NCBI GenBank assembly: GCA_001411745.2
Contig: LIQB01000007.1
Coordinates: 122,827 to 186,826, forward strand
Source: Psychrobacter glacincola
Lineage (GTDB): Bacteria > Pseudomonadota > Gammaproteobacteria > Pseudomonadales > Moraxellaceae
Direction of reading: 5' to 3'
DNA length: 64,000 nt
Shown: positions 1-9,122 of the stretch, one piece after another
Numbering within the stretch: position 1 is the stretch's first letter
Layout: every line of letters starts with the position of its first letter
Program-made: the position numbers and the translations under genes
The notes under the pieces: model-generated
What the model was told of the DNA's origin: nothing
The model's input: the letters and a program-made list of their open reading frames with translations, nothing else
The model's database searches: none

Positions 1-42
1 TAAACACCCAACCCATTAATATAAGATATAAAGAGGTCTAAA
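1..42 (+). other. Left edge, upstream of rplC
   Basis: The window opens with TAA, which would fit the stop codon of rpsJ, the usual gene before rplC, but the coding part lies outside the window so this is inference. A GAGGT ribosome-binding site at about 32-36 serves rplC. Confidence 0.4.
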
Positions 43-681
43 ATGGCGATCGGTTTAGTCGGTAAAAAATGCGGCATGACCCGTGTCTTCACTGAAGCAG
101 GCGCATCTATCCCTGTAACAGTGGTTGAGATCAGTGCTAATCGCATTACTCAAGTAAAAAATACTGATGTAGATGGCTATCAAGCCATCCAAGTTACCAC
201 AGGTACCCGTCGTGACAGCCGCGTAGCAGCAGCTCAAAAAGGTCACTTCGCTAAAGCTGGCGTTGCCGCTGGTCGTGGTGTTTGGGAATTTCGTGCCAAT
301 GATAGCGATCTTGAAGGTCGTGAAATTGGTGGTGAGATCCTAGCTGACTTGTTCGAACAAGGTCAGATGGTTGATGTCACAGGTAACAGTAAAGGTAAAG
401 GCTTTCAAGGCGGCGTGAAGCGTCACAACTTCAGCATGCAAGATGCCACTCATGGTAACTCAGTATCTCACCGTGCCATTGGTTCAACTGGTCAAAACCA
501 GTCACCAGGTAAAGTCTTCAAAGGCAAAAAAATGCCAGGTCAGATGGGTAACAAACGCGTTACCGTTCAGGGCCTAGAAGTGATATCGGTTGATGTTGAA
601 AAAGGGTTACTTGTCATCAAGGGTGCTATCCCAGGTGCCACCGGTGGCGATGTCATCGTACGTCCGTCAGTCAAAGCCTAA
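43..681 (+). CDS. rplC: 50S ribosomal protein L3
   Basis: L3 is a primary 23S rRNA binder that helps start large-subunit assembly; its long internal loop reaches toward the peptidyl transferase centre. The 212-residue product has the usual start [16 protein letters not shown] and the conserved [13 protein letters not shown] stretch near residues 150-160; in E. coli a Gln in this region is methylated by PrmB. It is the first complete gene of the S10 operon here, 14 bp ahead of rplD, with a GAGGT site just upstream. Length is normal for the family. Confidence 0.98.
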   Translation: MAIGLVGKKCGMTRVFTEAGASIPVTVVEISANRITQVKNTDVDGYQAIQVTTGTRRDSRVAAAQKGHFAKAGVAAGRGVWEFRANDSDLEGREIGGEILADLFEQGQMVDVTGNSKGKGFQGGVKRHNFSMQDATHGNSVSHRAIGSTGQNQSPGKVFKGKKMPGQMGNKRVTVQGLEVISVDVEKGLLVIKGAIPGATGGDVIVRPSVKA

Positions 682-695
682 GCAAGGGGATTAAC

Positions 696-1298
696 GTGGA
701 TTTAAAAACAGTTACAGGGGCGGCAGTTGAGCTTTCTGATACGGCTTTCGGTCGTGAATTCAACGAAGCACTAGTGCATCAAGTCGTCACCGCATATCTT
801 GCTGGTGCTCGTCAAGGTACACGCGCTCAAAAAACCCGTGCCGAAGTTTCTGGTGGTGGCATTAAGCCATGGCGCCAAAAAGGTACTGGTCGCGCTCGTG
901 CAGGTTCTATTCGTAGCCCAATCTGGCGTGGGGGCGGTCGTGCATTCGCGGCTAAACCACAAGATTGGTCACAGAAAGTTAACCGTAAAATGTATCGCGG
1001 TGCTATGCAGTGTATCTTAGCCGAATTGATTCGCCAAGAGCGTTTGATTTTGGTCGAAGAGCTAAGCGTTTCTGGACCTAAGACTAAAGAGTTGATTGCA
1101 AAGTTAGGTGAGTTAAATGCATCACGTGCATTAATCGTCACTAAAGAAGTTGACGAAAACTTATACTTAGCTGCTCGCAACATCCCACATGTCAATGTAC
1201 TTGATACAAGTGAAGTGGATCCAGTGAGCTTGATCGCTTTTGATAAAGTGATCATGACAGTCGAAGCTGCGAAACAATTTGAGGAAGCACTAGCATGA
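696..1298 (+). CDS. rplD: 50S ribosomal protein L4
   Basis: L4 binds 23S rRNA and its extended loop lines the peptide exit tunnel; in E. coli it also represses its own S10 operon. The 200-residue product has the basic, glycine-rich loop at about residues 37-85, including [18 protein letters not shown]. It starts with GTG at 696, 5 bp after a strong AAGGGGA site, and no in-frame ATG is better placed. Its stop overlaps the rplW start by 4 bp (ATGA), so translation is probably coupled. Autoregulation by L4 cannot be judged because the operon leader lies outside the window. Confidence 0.97.
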   Translation: MDLKTVTGAAVELSDTAFGREFNEALVHQVVTAYLAGARQGTRAQKTRAEVSGGGIKPWRQKGTGRARAGSIRSPIWRGGGRAFAAKPQDWSQKVNRKMYRGAMQCILAELIRQERLILVEELSVSGPKTKELIAKLGELNASRALIVTKEVDENLYLAARNIPHVNVLDTSEVDPVSLIAFDKVIMTVEAAKQFEEALA

Positions 1299-1645
1299 AT
1301 AACGCAAGACTTTATCAGATCCTAAGAGGACCTGTATTCTCAGAGAAATCTCAAATGCTTGGCGACTCACTTGGTGTGCAGGTATTTAAAATTGACTCTA
1401 ACGCTACTAAGCTTGAAGTCAAAAAAGCGGTTGAGATGATGTTTGAAGGTGTTGAAGTTTTAAAAGTAAACACTTTGAATGTTAAAGGTAAGACAAAGCG
1501 TTTTGGTAAAAGTATCGGCCGTCGTAATGACTACAAAAAAGCCTACGTTACCTTAAAAGCTGGTCAAGATGTACAAATGGCTGATGCTGGTGAAGAGGTC
1601 GCGAATACGACTGCTTCTACTAGTGAAACAGCGAACAACGAATAA
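1295..1645 (+). CDS. rplW: 50S ribosomal protein L23
   Basis: L23 sits at the exit of the peptide tunnel and is the docking point for trigger factor and SRP. The product begins [19 protein letters not shown] and contains the conserved core with [15 protein letters not shown]. At 116 residues it is longer than E. coli L23 (100 residues): from about residue 94 there is an acidic, Ser/Thr/Asn-rich tail ([20 protein letters not shown]) that is probably disordered. It overlaps rplD by 4 bp and is followed by rplB after 11 bp. Confidence 0.97.
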   Translation: MNNARLYQILRGPVFSEKSQMLGDSLGVQVFKIDSNATKLEVKKAVEMMFEGVEVLKVNTLNVKGKTKRFGKSIGRRNDYKKAYVTLKAGQDVQMADAGEEVANTTASTSETANNE

Positions 1646-1656
1646 GGATTACACTC

Positions 1657-2484
1657 ATGCCTATCGTAAAAGCAAAGCCAACATCACCAGGCCGTCGTTT
1701 TGTTGAAAAAGTGGTGCATCCACACCTTTATAAAGGTCGTCCGTTTGCAGCGCTTCTCGAATCAAAAAGTAAAACTGGTGGTCGTAACAATAATGGTCGC
1801 ATAACGACTCGTCATATTGGCGGTGGTCATAAGCAGCATTATCGTATTATCGATTTCAAACGTACTAAAGACAATATCCCAGCCACGGTAGAGCGTATTG
1901 AATACGATCCTAACCGTACTGCGCACATTGCTTTACTTAAGTACGCTGATGGCGAACGTCGCTATATCATTGCTGCTAAAAAACAAGCAGTTGGCGATAC
2001 AGTAATGTCAGGTGAGCTATCACCGATTCGTCCAGGTAACTGTTTACCGCTAAAAAACATCCCATTGGGTACTGTGATCCATAATATCGAACTTAAGATC
2101 GGTAAAGGCGCACAGATGGCTCGTTCTGCGGGTGCTAGCGTTCAGTTGTTAGGTCGTGAAGGTATTTATGCTATTCTACGTATGCGCTCTGGCGAAACAC
2201 GCCGTGTACACGTGAACTGCCGTGCCGTTATTGGTGAAGTTTCTAACACTGAGAACAACTTGAAATCACTTGGTAAAGCCGGTGCTTCACGTTGGCGTGG
2301 TGTTCGTCCTTCTGTTCGTGGTGTTGCTATGAACCCGGTTGATCACCCACATGGTGGTGGTGAAGGTCGTAATAAAGGTCGCCATCCAACCAGCCCTTGG
2401 GGTCAGAAGTCTAAAGGACTTAAAACGCGTAGTAATAAGCGTACTGACAATATGATCATCCGCCGTCGCGCCAAGAAGAAATAA
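1657..2484 (+). CDS. rplB: 50S ribosomal protein L2
   Basis: L2 is one of the most conserved large-subunit proteins, needed for subunit joining and close to the peptidyl transferase centre. The 275-residue product carries the signature [20 protein letters not shown] around residues 225-245, including the conserved histidine, and ends in a basic tail (RRRAKKK). Length is normal. It lies between rplW and rpsS, with gaps of 11 and 12 bp and an AAGGA-type site before each neighbour. Confidence 0.98.
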   Translation: MPIVKAKPTSPGRRFVEKVVHPHLYKGRPFAALLESKSKTGGRNNNGRITTRHIGGGHKQHYRIIDFKRTKDNIPATVERIEYDPNRTAHIALLKYADGERRYIIAAKKQAVGDTVMSGELSPIRPGNCLPLKNIPLGTVIHNIELKIGKGAQMARSAGASVQLLGREGIYAILRMRSGETRRVHVNCRAVIGEVSNTENNLKSLGKAGASRWRGVRPSVRGVAMNPVDHPHGGGEGRNKGRHPTSPWGQKSKGLKTRSNKRTDNMIIRRRAKKK

Positions 2485-2496
2485 AGGAAGAATTTC

Positions 2497-2772
2497 ATGC
2501 CTCGTTCATTGAAAAAAGGTCCATTCATAGACGCGCATTTGTTTGCTAAAGTTGAGAATGCATTAGACACCAACTCACGCAAGCCAATTAAGACTTGGTC
2601 GCGCCGCTCGATGATCCTACCACAAATGGTTGGCTTAACCTTGTCTGTTCACAATGGCCGTACTCATGTACCGGTTATCGTGAGTGAACAGATGGTTGGT
2701 CATAAACTAGGTGAATTTGCCCCGACTCGTACGTATCGTGGTCATGGCATTGACAAAAAAGCTAAGAGATAA
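2497..2772 (+). CDS. rpsS: 30S ribosomal protein S19
   Basis: S19 binds the head of the 30S subunit next to S13 and contacts the A-site tRNA region. The 91-residue product starts [12 protein letters not shown] and contains the conserved [17 protein letters not shown] segment at about residues 67-84. The stop is followed within 10 bp by rplV. Length and sequence are typical. Confidence 0.98.
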   Translation: MPRSLKKGPFIDAHLFAKVENALDTNSRKPIKTWSRRSMILPQMVGLTLSVHNGRTHVPVIVSEQMVGHKLGEFAPTRTYRGHGIDKKAKR

Positions 2773-2782
2773 GGTGCTTACC

Positions 2783-3112
2783 ATGGAAGTAACTGCAAAA
2801 TTACGCGGTGCCGCCATATCGGCACAAAAAGTTAGACTCGTTGCCGATGAAGTTCGTGGCAAATCTATCGAGCGTGCTTTGGATATCCTAACGTATAGTA
2901 ATAAAAAAGGCGCTGTATTTGTTAAGAAATGTCTTAACTCAGCCATCGCCAATGCCGAACACAACAACGGTCTAGATATTGATACCCTTAAAGTATCAAC
3001 CATCTACGTTGATGAAGGCATTACGCTAAAACGTATCCTACCACGTGCTAAAGGTCGCGCTGATCGTATCAGTAAGCGTACCTGTCACATCACTATAAAG
3101 GTAGGAGAATAA
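2783..3112 (+). CDS. rplV: 50S ribosomal protein L22
   Basis: L22 spans all domains of 23S rRNA; its beta-hairpin forms part of the tunnel constriction where macrolide-resistance mutations occur in other bacteria. I start it at ATG 2783 ([20 protein letters not shown], 109 residues), which matches the family start. The open frame extends back to 2711, but that would add 24 residues overlapping the end of rpsS and is not expected. The tunnel hairpin is seen near residues 80-100 ([20 protein letters not shown]). It is followed by rpsC after 3 bp. Confidence 0.97.
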   Translation: MEVTAKLRGAAISAQKVRLVADEVRGKSIERALDILTYSNKKGAVFVKKCLNSAIANAEHNNGLDIDTLKVSTIYVDEGITLKRILPRAKGRADRISKRTCHITIKVGE

Positions 3113-3115
3113 GTT

Positions 3116-3844
3116 ATGGGTCAAAAAGTACATCCAATCGGAATTCGTCTTGGTGTTGTAAAGAAGCATAACGCAAACTGGTATGCTAACCCTAAACAAT
3201 ACTCAGAATACCTAATCAACGACATTCAAGTTCGTGAATATCTGCGCAAAAAGCTTGATAGTGCTATGATTAGCAAAATCATGATTGAGCGTCCTACAGG
3301 TGCTGCTAAGATTACCATCGCCACTGCGCGTCCTGGTATCGTTATCGGTAAGAAAGGCGAAGACATCGAAAGACTTCAAAAAGAATTGACCAAAATTATG
3401 GGCGTACCTGCTCAGGTCAACATTGAAGAAATCACCTCGCCTGATCTTGATGCTCATTTAGTAGCGGAAGGTATCGCAAGTCAGCTTGAGCGTCGTGTTA
3501 TGTTCCGCCGTGCTATGAAGCGCGCCGTACAGAACAGTATGCGTTCTGGTGCTAAAGGTATTAAAGTTGAGCTGTCTGGCCGTCTTGGCGGTGCTGAGAT
3601 TGCTCGTACTGAATGGTACCGTGAAGGTCGTGTGCCATTGCATACACTACGCGCTGATATCGACTATTCGTCAGTACGTGCGGAAACTACTTACGGCACC
3701 ATCGGTGTAAAAGTTTGGATCTTCCGTGGCGAAATCCTTGACGGTATGAACAGTGTATACAATCCCGTTAAAGAAGAGCAGACTCGTGCGCCAAAACGCC
3801 GTGGTCGTGGAAACGGAAACCGTCGAAACACAGACAGAGGTTAA
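3116..3844 (+). CDS. rpsC: 30S ribosomal protein S3
   Basis: S3 forms part of the mRNA entry site and helicase centre of the 30S subunit. The 242-residue product starts [14 protein letters not shown] and has a type II KH domain with the GxxG loop [14 protein letters not shown] near residues 73-86. The C-terminus is a basic, Arg/Gly/Asn-rich tail ([16 protein letters not shown]). It is tightly packed between rplV and rplP with 3-bp gaps, so translational coupling is likely. Confidence 0.98.
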   Translation: MGQKVHPIGIRLGVVKKHNANWYANPKQYSEYLINDIQVREYLRKKLDSAMISKIMIERPTGAAKITIATARPGIVIGKKGEDIERLQKELTKIMGVPAQVNIEEITSPDLDAHLVAEGIASQLERRVMFRRAMKRAVQNSMRSGAKGIKVELSGRLGGAEIARTEWYREGRVPLHTLRADIDYSSVRAETTYGTIGVKVWIFRGEILDGMNSVYNPVKEEQTRAPKRRGRGNGNRRNTDRG

Positions 3845-3847
3845 ACT

Positions 3848-4261
3848 ATGTTACAGCCAAAACGTACCAAGTTTCGTAAAATGCACAAAGGTCGTAACAC
3901 TGGGCTAGCTCATCGTGGAAGCACCGTTGCATTCGGACAAATTGGTCTAAAATCGTTGACTCGTGGTCGTATGACTGCCCGTCAAATTGAAGCAGCACGT
4001 CGTACCATCACTCGTAAAATTAAGCGTGGTGGTAAGATTTGGATTCGTGTATTCCCAGACAAACCAATTACCAATAAACCACTAGAAGTACGTATGGGTA
4101 AAGGTAAAGGTCCTGTAGAATATTGGGTATGCGAAATCAAACCTGGTAAAGTGCTATATGAACTCGAAGGGGTTTCAGAAGAACTTGCTCGCGAAGCGTT
4201 CACGCTTGCTGCAGCAAAACTGCCCTTTAAAACTACCATTGTTAAGCGGACGATAATGTAA
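3848..4261 (+). CDS. rplP: 50S ribosomal protein L16
   Basis: L16 binds near the A site of the large subunit and is required for late assembly. The 137-residue product begins [17 protein letters not shown] and includes [17 protein letters not shown] (about residues 38-54) and [18 protein letters not shown]. An arginine in the RMGKGKG segment is hydroxylated in E. coli by RoxA; the residue is present here. Its last stop base is shared with the rpmC start codon (TAATG). Confidence 0.98.
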
Positions 4262-4458
4262 TGAAGATCAGTGAATTACGTGATAAATCATTAGAAGAAC
4301 TGACTCAGTTACTTGATGAAAAGCAACTTGATGCTTTCCGTATTCGTATGGCTAAAGCAACTGGTCAGTTGGGTAATACCCATGAAGTACGTGTTAATCG
4401 TCGTGCGATTGCTCAGCTTCAGACTTTGATTAACGAGAAACAACGAGGCGACTCATGA
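4261..4458 (+). CDS. rpmC: 50S ribosomal protein L29
   Basis: L29 is a small two-helix protein beside L23 at the tunnel exit. The 65-residue product [26 protein letters not shown]... is typical in length and pattern, with the [17 protein letters not shown] second helix. It overlaps rplP by 1 bp and rpsQ by 4 bp, so the three are almost certainly translated from one message. Confidence 0.97.
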
Positions 4459-4727
4459 GCGATAACAATCAAACAGCTAATGCTAGCGTATTGACAGGAC
4501 GAGTTGTCAGTGACAAGATGGACAAGTCCATCACAGTTTTGATTGAGCGTCTGGTTCGTCATCCTTTGTATGGCAAGCAGCTTCGTCGTTCTACAAAAAT
4601 CAAAGCCCATGATGAGAATAACGTTTGCCAACAAGGCGACCTTGTCCGCATCAAAGAAACGCGTCCAATCTCTAAAACCAAGTCTTGGACTTTGGTTGAA
4701 GTGGTTGAAAAAGTAGAAAAAATCTAA
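4455..4727 (+). CDS. rpsQ: 30S ribosomal protein S17
   Basis: S17 is a primary 16S rRNA binding OB-fold protein. The 90-residue product has [20 protein letters not shown] (residues 13-32) and [20 protein letters not shown], both family hallmarks. It is the last gene of the S10 operon; the next gene, rplN, is 181 bp away behind a promoter-like sequence. Confidence 0.98.
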
Positions 4728-4732
4728 GTAAA

Positions 4733-4761
4733 TTGCATTAAAAGCCAGAAGCTGTTAAAAT
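4733..4761 (+). promoter_or_regulatory. Probable spc operon promoter
   Basis: A TTGCAT (4733-4738) and a TAAAAT (4756-4761) hexamer are separated by 17 bp, close to the sigma-70 consensus, in the 181-bp gap between rpsQ and rplN. This is where E. coli has the spc promoter. Transcription would begin near 4768 and give a leader of about 140 nt. No terminator is evident after rpsQ, so read-through from the S10 operon is also possible. Confidence 0.6.
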
Positions 4762-4908
4762 AGCCGCCTTTTTAAGGATGCTGATTGCGCCGAGCGTATA
4801 TCACTCACATTAAGAGTAGCAGCGGTTATTATTATTAAAATGCCGACTACTCATACTGTGCTAGCGGCAGCAACTGGTTTTTATTGCTCATACGTGTGGA
4901 GTAACGCT

Positions 4909-5277
4909 ATGATTCAGGTTGAATCGATGCTGGAAGTTGCAGATAATAGCGGTGCAAGACGAGTTCAGTGCATTAAAGTACTGGGTGGCTCTCATCGTCG
5001 TTATGCATCAGTTGGCGACATTATTAAAGTAACGGTTAAAGAAGCCATTCCTCGCGGTCGTGTTAAAAAAGGCGACGTGATGAATGCTGTAGTTGTACGT
5101 ACCAAAAAAGGCGTTCGTCGTCCTGATGGTTCTGTTCTGCGTTTTGACGACAATGCTGCGGTATTGTTGAACCAAAATAAAGCACCGATTGCAACTCGTA
5201 TTTTTGGACCGGTAACTCGTGAACTACGTGGTGATCAGTTTATGAAAATTGTATCACTAGCACCAGAAGTATTGTGA
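4909..5277 (+). CDS. rplN: 50S ribosomal protein L14
   Basis: L14 is a conserved beta-barrel protein of the large subunit that takes part in bridges to 16S rRNA. The 122-residue product starts [20 protein letters not shown] at ATG 4909. An in-frame upstream ATG at 4840 would add 23 unrelated residues and is rejected because the family begins at MIQ; a GGAG-type site lies at about 4898-4901. The segments [12 protein letters not shown] and [14 protein letters not shown] are diagnostic. It opens the spc operon. Confidence 0.97.
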   Translation: MIQVESMLEVADNSGARRVQCIKVLGGSHRRYASVGDIIKVTVKEAIPRGRVKKGDVMNAVVVRTKKGVRRPDGSVLRFDDNAAVLLNQNKAPIATRIFGPVTRELRGDQFMKIVSLAPEVL

Positions 5278-5285
5278 GGTAATCC

Positions 5286-5603
5286 ATGTCAAAATTACGT
5301 AAAGGCGATACAGTTATCGTGATTGCTGGGAAAGACAAAGGCAAGCAAGGTACTGTACAAGCTGTAAAAAATGATCGTATTAAAGTTGAAGGCATTAATA
5401 TTGTCACTAAACATCAGAAGCCAAATCAGGCAACTGGCGTTGAAGGTGGCATTCTTAAGAAAGAAGCTTTTCTACATATCTCAAATGTCGCAATATTAAA
5501 TGCGCAAACCCAAAAAGCTGATCGTATTACTTATCAGTTCGGCGAAGACGGCAAGAAACAACGCGTCTATCGTTCGAACGGTGAAGTAGTGGCGACTGCG
5601 TAA
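5286..5603 (+). CDS. rplX: 50S ribosomal protein L24
   Basis: L24 is an assembly-initiator protein that binds the 5' domain of 23S rRNA. The 105-residue product has an N-terminal KOW motif (KGDTVIVIAGKDKGKQGTV, residues 6-24), and the HQKPNQATGVEGGILKKEAF segment. It follows rplN after 8 bp with a GAGGT site overlapping the rplN stop. Confidence 0.97.
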   Translation: MSKLRKGDTVIVIAGKDKGKQGTVQAVKNDRIKVEGINIVTKHQKPNQATGVEGGILKKEAFLHISNVAILNAQTQKADRITYQFGEDGKKQRVYRSNGEVVATA

Positions 5604-5624
5604 GACACTAAGGGTGTAATGGTA

Positions 5625-6161
5625 ATGGCAAGATTAAAATCTTTATATAACGAAGAATTAAAGCAGCAAATCAAAGAAGAGCTTGGTTTGGCTAATGTGA
5701 TGCAAGTGCCTAAAATCACTAAAATCACACTTAACATGGGTGTAGGCGGCGCGTCTCAAGACAAGAAATTGCTTGAAGGTGCAGTAGCTGACATGACCGC
5801 TATCGCTGGTCAAAAACCTGTCGTCACCAAAGCGCGTAAATCAGTTGCTGGCTTTAAAATTCGTGAAGAATGGCCAATTGGCTGCAAAGTAACGCTACGC
5901 GGTGAGCAAATGTACGAATTTTTAGATCGTCTCATTGCCATTGCAATTCCTCGTATTCGTGATTTCCGCGGTTTTTCACCTAAAGCCTTTGACGGACGTG
6001 GTAACTACTCATTGGGTATCAAAGAACAGATCGTATTCCCAGAAGTAGATTTTGACAAGATTGATCGTATCCGCGGTATGGATGTGACAATCACCACGTC
6101 AGCTCAATCTGATGAAGAAGGTCGCGCGTTGCTTAAAGCATTCGGCTTCCCATTTAAATAA
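5625..6161 (+). CDS. rplE: 50S ribosomal protein L5
   Basis: L5 binds 5S rRNA and contacts S13 and P-site tRNA. I start at ATG 5625 ([20 protein letters not shown], 178 residues). Another ATG 6 bp upstream (5619) sits only 4 bp after the AGGG site at 5611, whereas 5625 is 10 bp away and matches the common family start. Conserved blocks include [36 protein letters not shown] and [19 protein letters not shown]. In E. coli the S8 repressor binds at the start of this gene; I could not verify such a structure here. Confidence 0.96.
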   Translation: MARLKSLYNEELKQQIKEELGLANVMQVPKITKITLNMGVGGASQDKKLLEGAVADMTAIAGQKPVVTKARKSVAGFKIREEWPIGCKVTLRGEQMYEFLDRLIAIAIPRIRDFRGFSPKAFDGRGNYSLGIKEQIVFPEVDFDKIDRIRGMDVTITTSAQSDEEGRALLKAFGFPFK

Positions 6162-6173
6162 GGTAAAGACGTT

Positions 6174-6479
6174 ATGGCAAAGAAGAGCATGATTAACCGC
6201 GAATTAAAGCGCGAAAAAATGGTTGCTAAGTACGCTGATAAGCGTATCAAGCTAAAAGAAACTATCAGTGATATGACTGCAAGTGACGAAACTCGTATGG
6301 AAGCGATGCTAGAGCTACAAGCTCTTCCACGCAATTCATCGCCAGTACGTCTGCGCAATCGTTGTGCTATCACCGGTCGTCCTCACGGTTACTTCCGCAA
6401 GTTTGGCTTATCACGCAATATGCTGCGTGAGCGTGTCATGCAAGGCGATGTGCCTGGTGTTCGTAAAGCAAGCTGGTAA
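6174..6479 (+). CDS. rpsN: 30S ribosomal protein S14 (zinc-free form)
   Basis: S14 is a late-binding protein of the 30S head. The 101-residue length and a single cysteine show it is the longer C-minus paralogue, without the CxxC zinc site of the 61-residue form. The C-terminal [20 protein letters not shown] segment (residues 62-81) is diagnostic. Gap to rplE is 12 bp, to rpsH 11 bp. Confidence 0.98.
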   Translation: MAKKSMINRELKREKMVAKYADKRIKLKETISDMTASDETRMEAMLELQALPRNSSPVRLRNRCAITGRPHGYFRKFGLSRNMLRERVMQGDVPGVRKASW

Positions 6480-6490
6480 GGGGTAACTAT

Positions 6491-6889
6491 ATGAGTATGC
6501 AAGATACCGTTGGGGATATGCTAACCCGTATTCGTAACGCACAAATGGCTAACAAAGTATCGGTAGCAATGCCGAGCTCTAAATTACGTAAATCGATTGC
6601 TGATTTGCTAGTTAGCGAAGGTTATGTGGCGAGCGCTGTTGTTACTGAAGAAGCAAACAATAAAGCAACCCTATCTATCGAATTGAAATACTTCGAAGGC
6701 CGCGCTGTCATCGAAACGATTCAACGTTTTAGCCGTCCTGGTTTACGCCAGTTCCGCGGCAAAGACGCTATCCCTACTGTTAAGCAAGGTATGGGTGTTG
6801 CTATCGTATCAACTAGCCAAGGCATCATGAGTGATCGTGCTGCACGCGCTGCTGGTATCGGTGGTGAAATCGTCGCATTTGTAGCGTAA
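6491..6889 (+). CDS. rpsH: 30S ribosomal protein S8
   Basis: S8 binds the central domain of 16S rRNA and in E. coli represses the spc operon. The 132-residue product starts [20 protein letters not shown] and ends with the conserved [20 protein letters not shown] segment. Unusually for a spc operon, 175 bp separate it from rplF. Confidence 0.98.
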   Translation: MSMQDTVGDMLTRIRNAQMANKVSVAMPSSKLRKSIADLLVSEGYVASAVVTEEANNKATLSIELKYFEGRAVIETIQRFSRPGLRQFRGKDAIPTVKQGMGVAIVSTSQGIMSDRAARAAGIGGEIVAFVA

Positions 6890-6992
6890 GCTACACGACG
6901 ATAAAGTCTATTTGATGATTGTTAGACTTCTATTGATTGAGTAATAATGAATTATTTCAAATTGATAGGTGTCTAACGCAGTCAACTATGCT

Positions 6993-7025
6993 AAACTAAC
7001 ACGCTTTTTAGCCTGTTAGTTTTTT
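6993..7025 (+). terminator. Hairpin with T-run between rpsH and rplF
   Basis: AAACTAAC (6993-7000) pairs with GTTAGTTT (7015-7022), followed by TTT and then C. This has the form of a weak intrinsic terminator inside the spc operon. It lies in a 175-bp gap that is normally about 10-15 bp, so it may be a partial terminator or processing site that lowers expression of the distal genes including secY. Function is inferred from shape only. Confidence 0.4.
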
Positions 7026-7064
7026 CGCTAATATAAAGAAGTTAATTTTTTAAGGAATATTCCT

Positions 7065-7598
7065 ATGTCTCGTGTGGCTAAAGCCCCAGTGACACTGCCA
7101 AACGGCGTAAGTGTTACTTTGAACGATCGGCAGGTCGAAGTGAAAGGCAAGAACGGCATTTTGTCTTTACGCCTGCATGAATTGGTCGAGCTGAAACAGG
7201 AAGATGATGCGATCATTTTCTCACCTACAGTCGATTCAAAAGAAGCTATGATGCACACTGGCACCATGCGCGCTCTTGTTAACAACTATGTTAAAGGCGT
7301 GAACGAAGGCTTTGAAAAGCGTCTTCAGTTAATTGGTGTTGGTTATCGCGCACAAGTTGCTGGTAACAAGGTAACTTTGAACGTTGGTTACTCTCATCCA
7401 GTAGAATATACGTTGCCTGAAGGTGTGTCAGCTGAAACCCCAACGCAAACTGAAATTGTTTTGAAATCAAACAATAAACAGCAGCTTGGTCAAGCAGCGG
7501 CTAATATCCGCGGTTTCCGCCCACCTGAGCCTTATAAAGGTAAAGGTATTCGTTATAGTGACGAGCATGTGATTCGCAAAGAAGCCAAGAAAAAATAA
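7065..7598 (+). CDS. rplF: 50S ribosomal protein L6
   Basis: L6 lies near the factor-binding site of the large subunit and consists of two similar domains. The 177-residue product has the C-terminal signature [20 protein letters not shown] (residues 152-171) with a basic end. Start [15 protein letters not shown] follows an AAGGA site at about 7051. It is separated from rpsH by 175 bp containing a hairpin and from rplR by 11 bp. Confidence 0.98.
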   Translation: MSRVAKAPVTLPNGVSVTLNDRQVEVKGKNGILSLRLHELVELKQEDDAIIFSPTVDSKEAMMHTGTMRALVNNYVKGVNEGFEKRLQLIGVGYRAQVAGNKVTLNVGYSHPVEYTLPEGVSAETPTQTEIVLKSNNKQQLGQAAANIRGFRPPEPYKGKGIRYSDEHVIRKEAKKK

Positions 7599-7609
7599 GG
7601 TGAGTTGAA

Positions 7610-7960
7610 ATGTTTGATAAAAAAGCAGCTCGTCTGCGTCGAGCTAAGAAAACCCGCGCGCATATCCGTTTCTTAGGCGTTCATCGCTTAACGGTTACTC
7701 GCACGCCAAAACATATTTATGCCCAGATTATCTCTCCTACCGGTGGTGAAGTGATTGCTCAGGCATCTACCTTAGACGGCAGCTTGCGCTCAGGCGCGAC
7801 TGGCAATGCTGATGCAGCAACGTCTGTGGGCCAAATGATCGCAGAACGCGCAAAAGCAGCTGGTATCACTAAAGTTGCCTTTGACCGTAGTGGTTTTAAA
7901 TATCATGGTCGAGTTAAAGCTTTAGCAGAAGCAGCTCGCGAAAACGGATTGGAGTTTTAA
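7610..7960 (+). CDS. rplR: 50S ribosomal protein L18
   Basis: L18 binds 5S rRNA and docks it on the large subunit. The 116-residue product has a basic N-terminus ([19 protein letters not shown]) and the C-terminal motif [20 protein letters not shown]. It is 2 bp ahead of rpsE, consistent with coupled translation. Confidence 0.98.
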   Translation: MFDKKAARLRRAKKTRAHIRFLGVHRLTVTRTPKHIYAQIISPTGGEVIAQASTLDGSLRSGATGNADAATSVGQMIAERAKAAGITKVAFDRSGFKYHGRVKALAEAARENGLEF

Positions 7961-7962
7961 TC

Positions 7963-8478
7963 ATGGCTAGAAATGATAAAAATGATAAAAATGAACAGAC
8001 TGACGGTCTAGTAGAACGCTTAGTTACCGTTGATCGCGTTGCAAAAGTTGTTAAAGGTGGTCGTATTTTCTCTTTCACTGCATTGACTGTAGTGGGCGAT
8101 GGCAATGGTCGTGTTGGTTTTGGTCGCGGTAAAGCACGTGAAGTGCCAGCTGCTATCCAAAAAGCACTAGAAGCTGCCAAACGTAATATGATTACTGTTG
8201 AGCTTAATGATGCAACTTTGTATCATCCGATCAAAGCACGTCATGGTGCTAGTAAAGTTTATATGCAGCCTGCGTCTGAAGGTACTGGCGTAATCGCTGG
8301 TGGCGCAATGCGTGCTGTATTAGAAGTTGCTGGTGTCAAAGATGTTTTGACTAAATGTTATGGTTCTACCAATACTGCTAACGTTGTTCGCGCAACGTTT
8401 AACGGTTTACGTGATATGTCAACTCCAGAGAAGATGGCAGCAAAACGTGGTAAATCTGTAGACGAAATCTTGGGTTAA
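7963..8478 (+). CDS. rpsE: 30S ribosomal protein S5
   Basis: S5 contributes to the mRNA entry site and decoding fidelity. The 171-residue product has a hydrophilic N-terminus ([19 protein letters not shown]), the double-stranded RNA binding fold with [16 protein letters not shown] near residues 45-60, and [20 protein letters not shown] two-fold near-repeat of AATGATAAA encodes the NDKNDK start. Followed by rpmD after 20 bp. Confidence 0.98.
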   Translation: MARNDKNDKNEQTDGLVERLVTVDRVAKVVKGGRIFSFTALTVVGDGNGRVGFGRGKAREVPAAIQKALEAAKRNMITVELNDATLYHPIKARHGASKVYMQPASEGTGVIAGGAMRAVLEVAGVKDVLTKCYGSTNTANVVRATFNGLRDMSTPEKMAAKRGKSVDEILG

Positions 8479-8498
8479 CTTAGACTAGGTGAGTTACG

Positions 8499-8678
8499 AT
8501 GAAAAAAATGAAAGTCACTCAATTTAAATCGGGTGCCCATCGCCTAAAGAGCCACAAAGCGAGCTTGAAAGGATTGGGTTTACGCCGTATTAATCATACT
8601 GTTGAAGTAGAAGATACACCTTCAACACGTGGTATGGTTAATCGCGTTAACTACATGGTAAAAGTGGAGGAAGCGTAA
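8499..8678 (+). CDS. rpmD: 50S ribosomal protein L30
   Basis: This 59-residue gene, read directly from the sequence, encodes [20 protein letters not shown]... with the L30 features [20 protein letters not shown] and [16 protein letters not shown]30 is a small peripheral large-subunit protein. A GGTGAG site at about 8488-8493 precedes ATG 8499; an alternative ATG lies at 8508. The TAA stop shares a base with the rplO start (TAATG), and the position between rpsE and rplO is canonical. Confidence 0.96.
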   Translation: MKKMKVTQFKSGAHRLKSHKASLKGLGLRRINHTVEVEDTPSTRGMVNRVNYMVKVEEA

Positions 8679-9118
8679 TGGGTCTTAGATTAAATGAATT
8701 ATCACCAGGTGTTGGCGCAAAGAAAACTGCCCAACGTCGTGGTCGTGGTATCGGTTCAGGTCTTGGTAAGACTGGTGGTCGTGGTGTAAAGGGTCAGAAA
8801 TCTCGTTCAGGTTCTAGCATACGCTCAGGATTTGAAGGTGGTCAAATGCCTTTATATCGTCGTCTACCGAAATTTGGTTTTACCAGCAAAATGGCAATGA
8901 AGACGGCTGAAGTACGTCTTTCTGAACTAAATAAAATTGATGGCGATGTGGTTAGCCTTGAAACACTTAAAGCTGCTAACCTAATCCGTCACGACATGAA
9001 GCGTGCCCGTATTATGTTGTCAGGCGAAGTCACTAAGGCTTATACCTTTAAAGGTATCAAAGTGACTAAAGGCGCTAAGCTAGCAATCGAAGCTGCTGGT
9101 GGTAGCATCGAGGAGTAG
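8678..9118 (+). CDS. rplO: 50S ribosomal protein L15
   Basis: L15 is a late assembly protein whose extended glycine- and arginine-rich N-terminus threads through 23S rRNA. The 146-residue product has that region ([20 protein letters not shown], residues 20-39), then [15 protein letters not shown], then a globular C-terminal domain. Start overlaps the rpmD stop by 1 bp. The end carries the secY ribosome-binding site (AGGAG at 9111-9115). Confidence 0.98.
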   Translation: MGLRLNELSPGVGAKKTAQRRGRGIGSGLGKTGGRGVKGQKSRSGSSIRSGFEGGQMPLYRRLPKFGFTSKMAMKTAEVRLSELNKIDGDVVSLETLKAANLIRHDMKRARIMLSGEVTKAYTFKGIKVTKGAKLAIEAAGGSIEE

Positions 9119-9122
9119 TAAC

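Noticed and set aside
827..1255. 142-codon minus-strand frame inside rplD
   Set aside because: Antisense to a ribosomal protein gene; chance frame.
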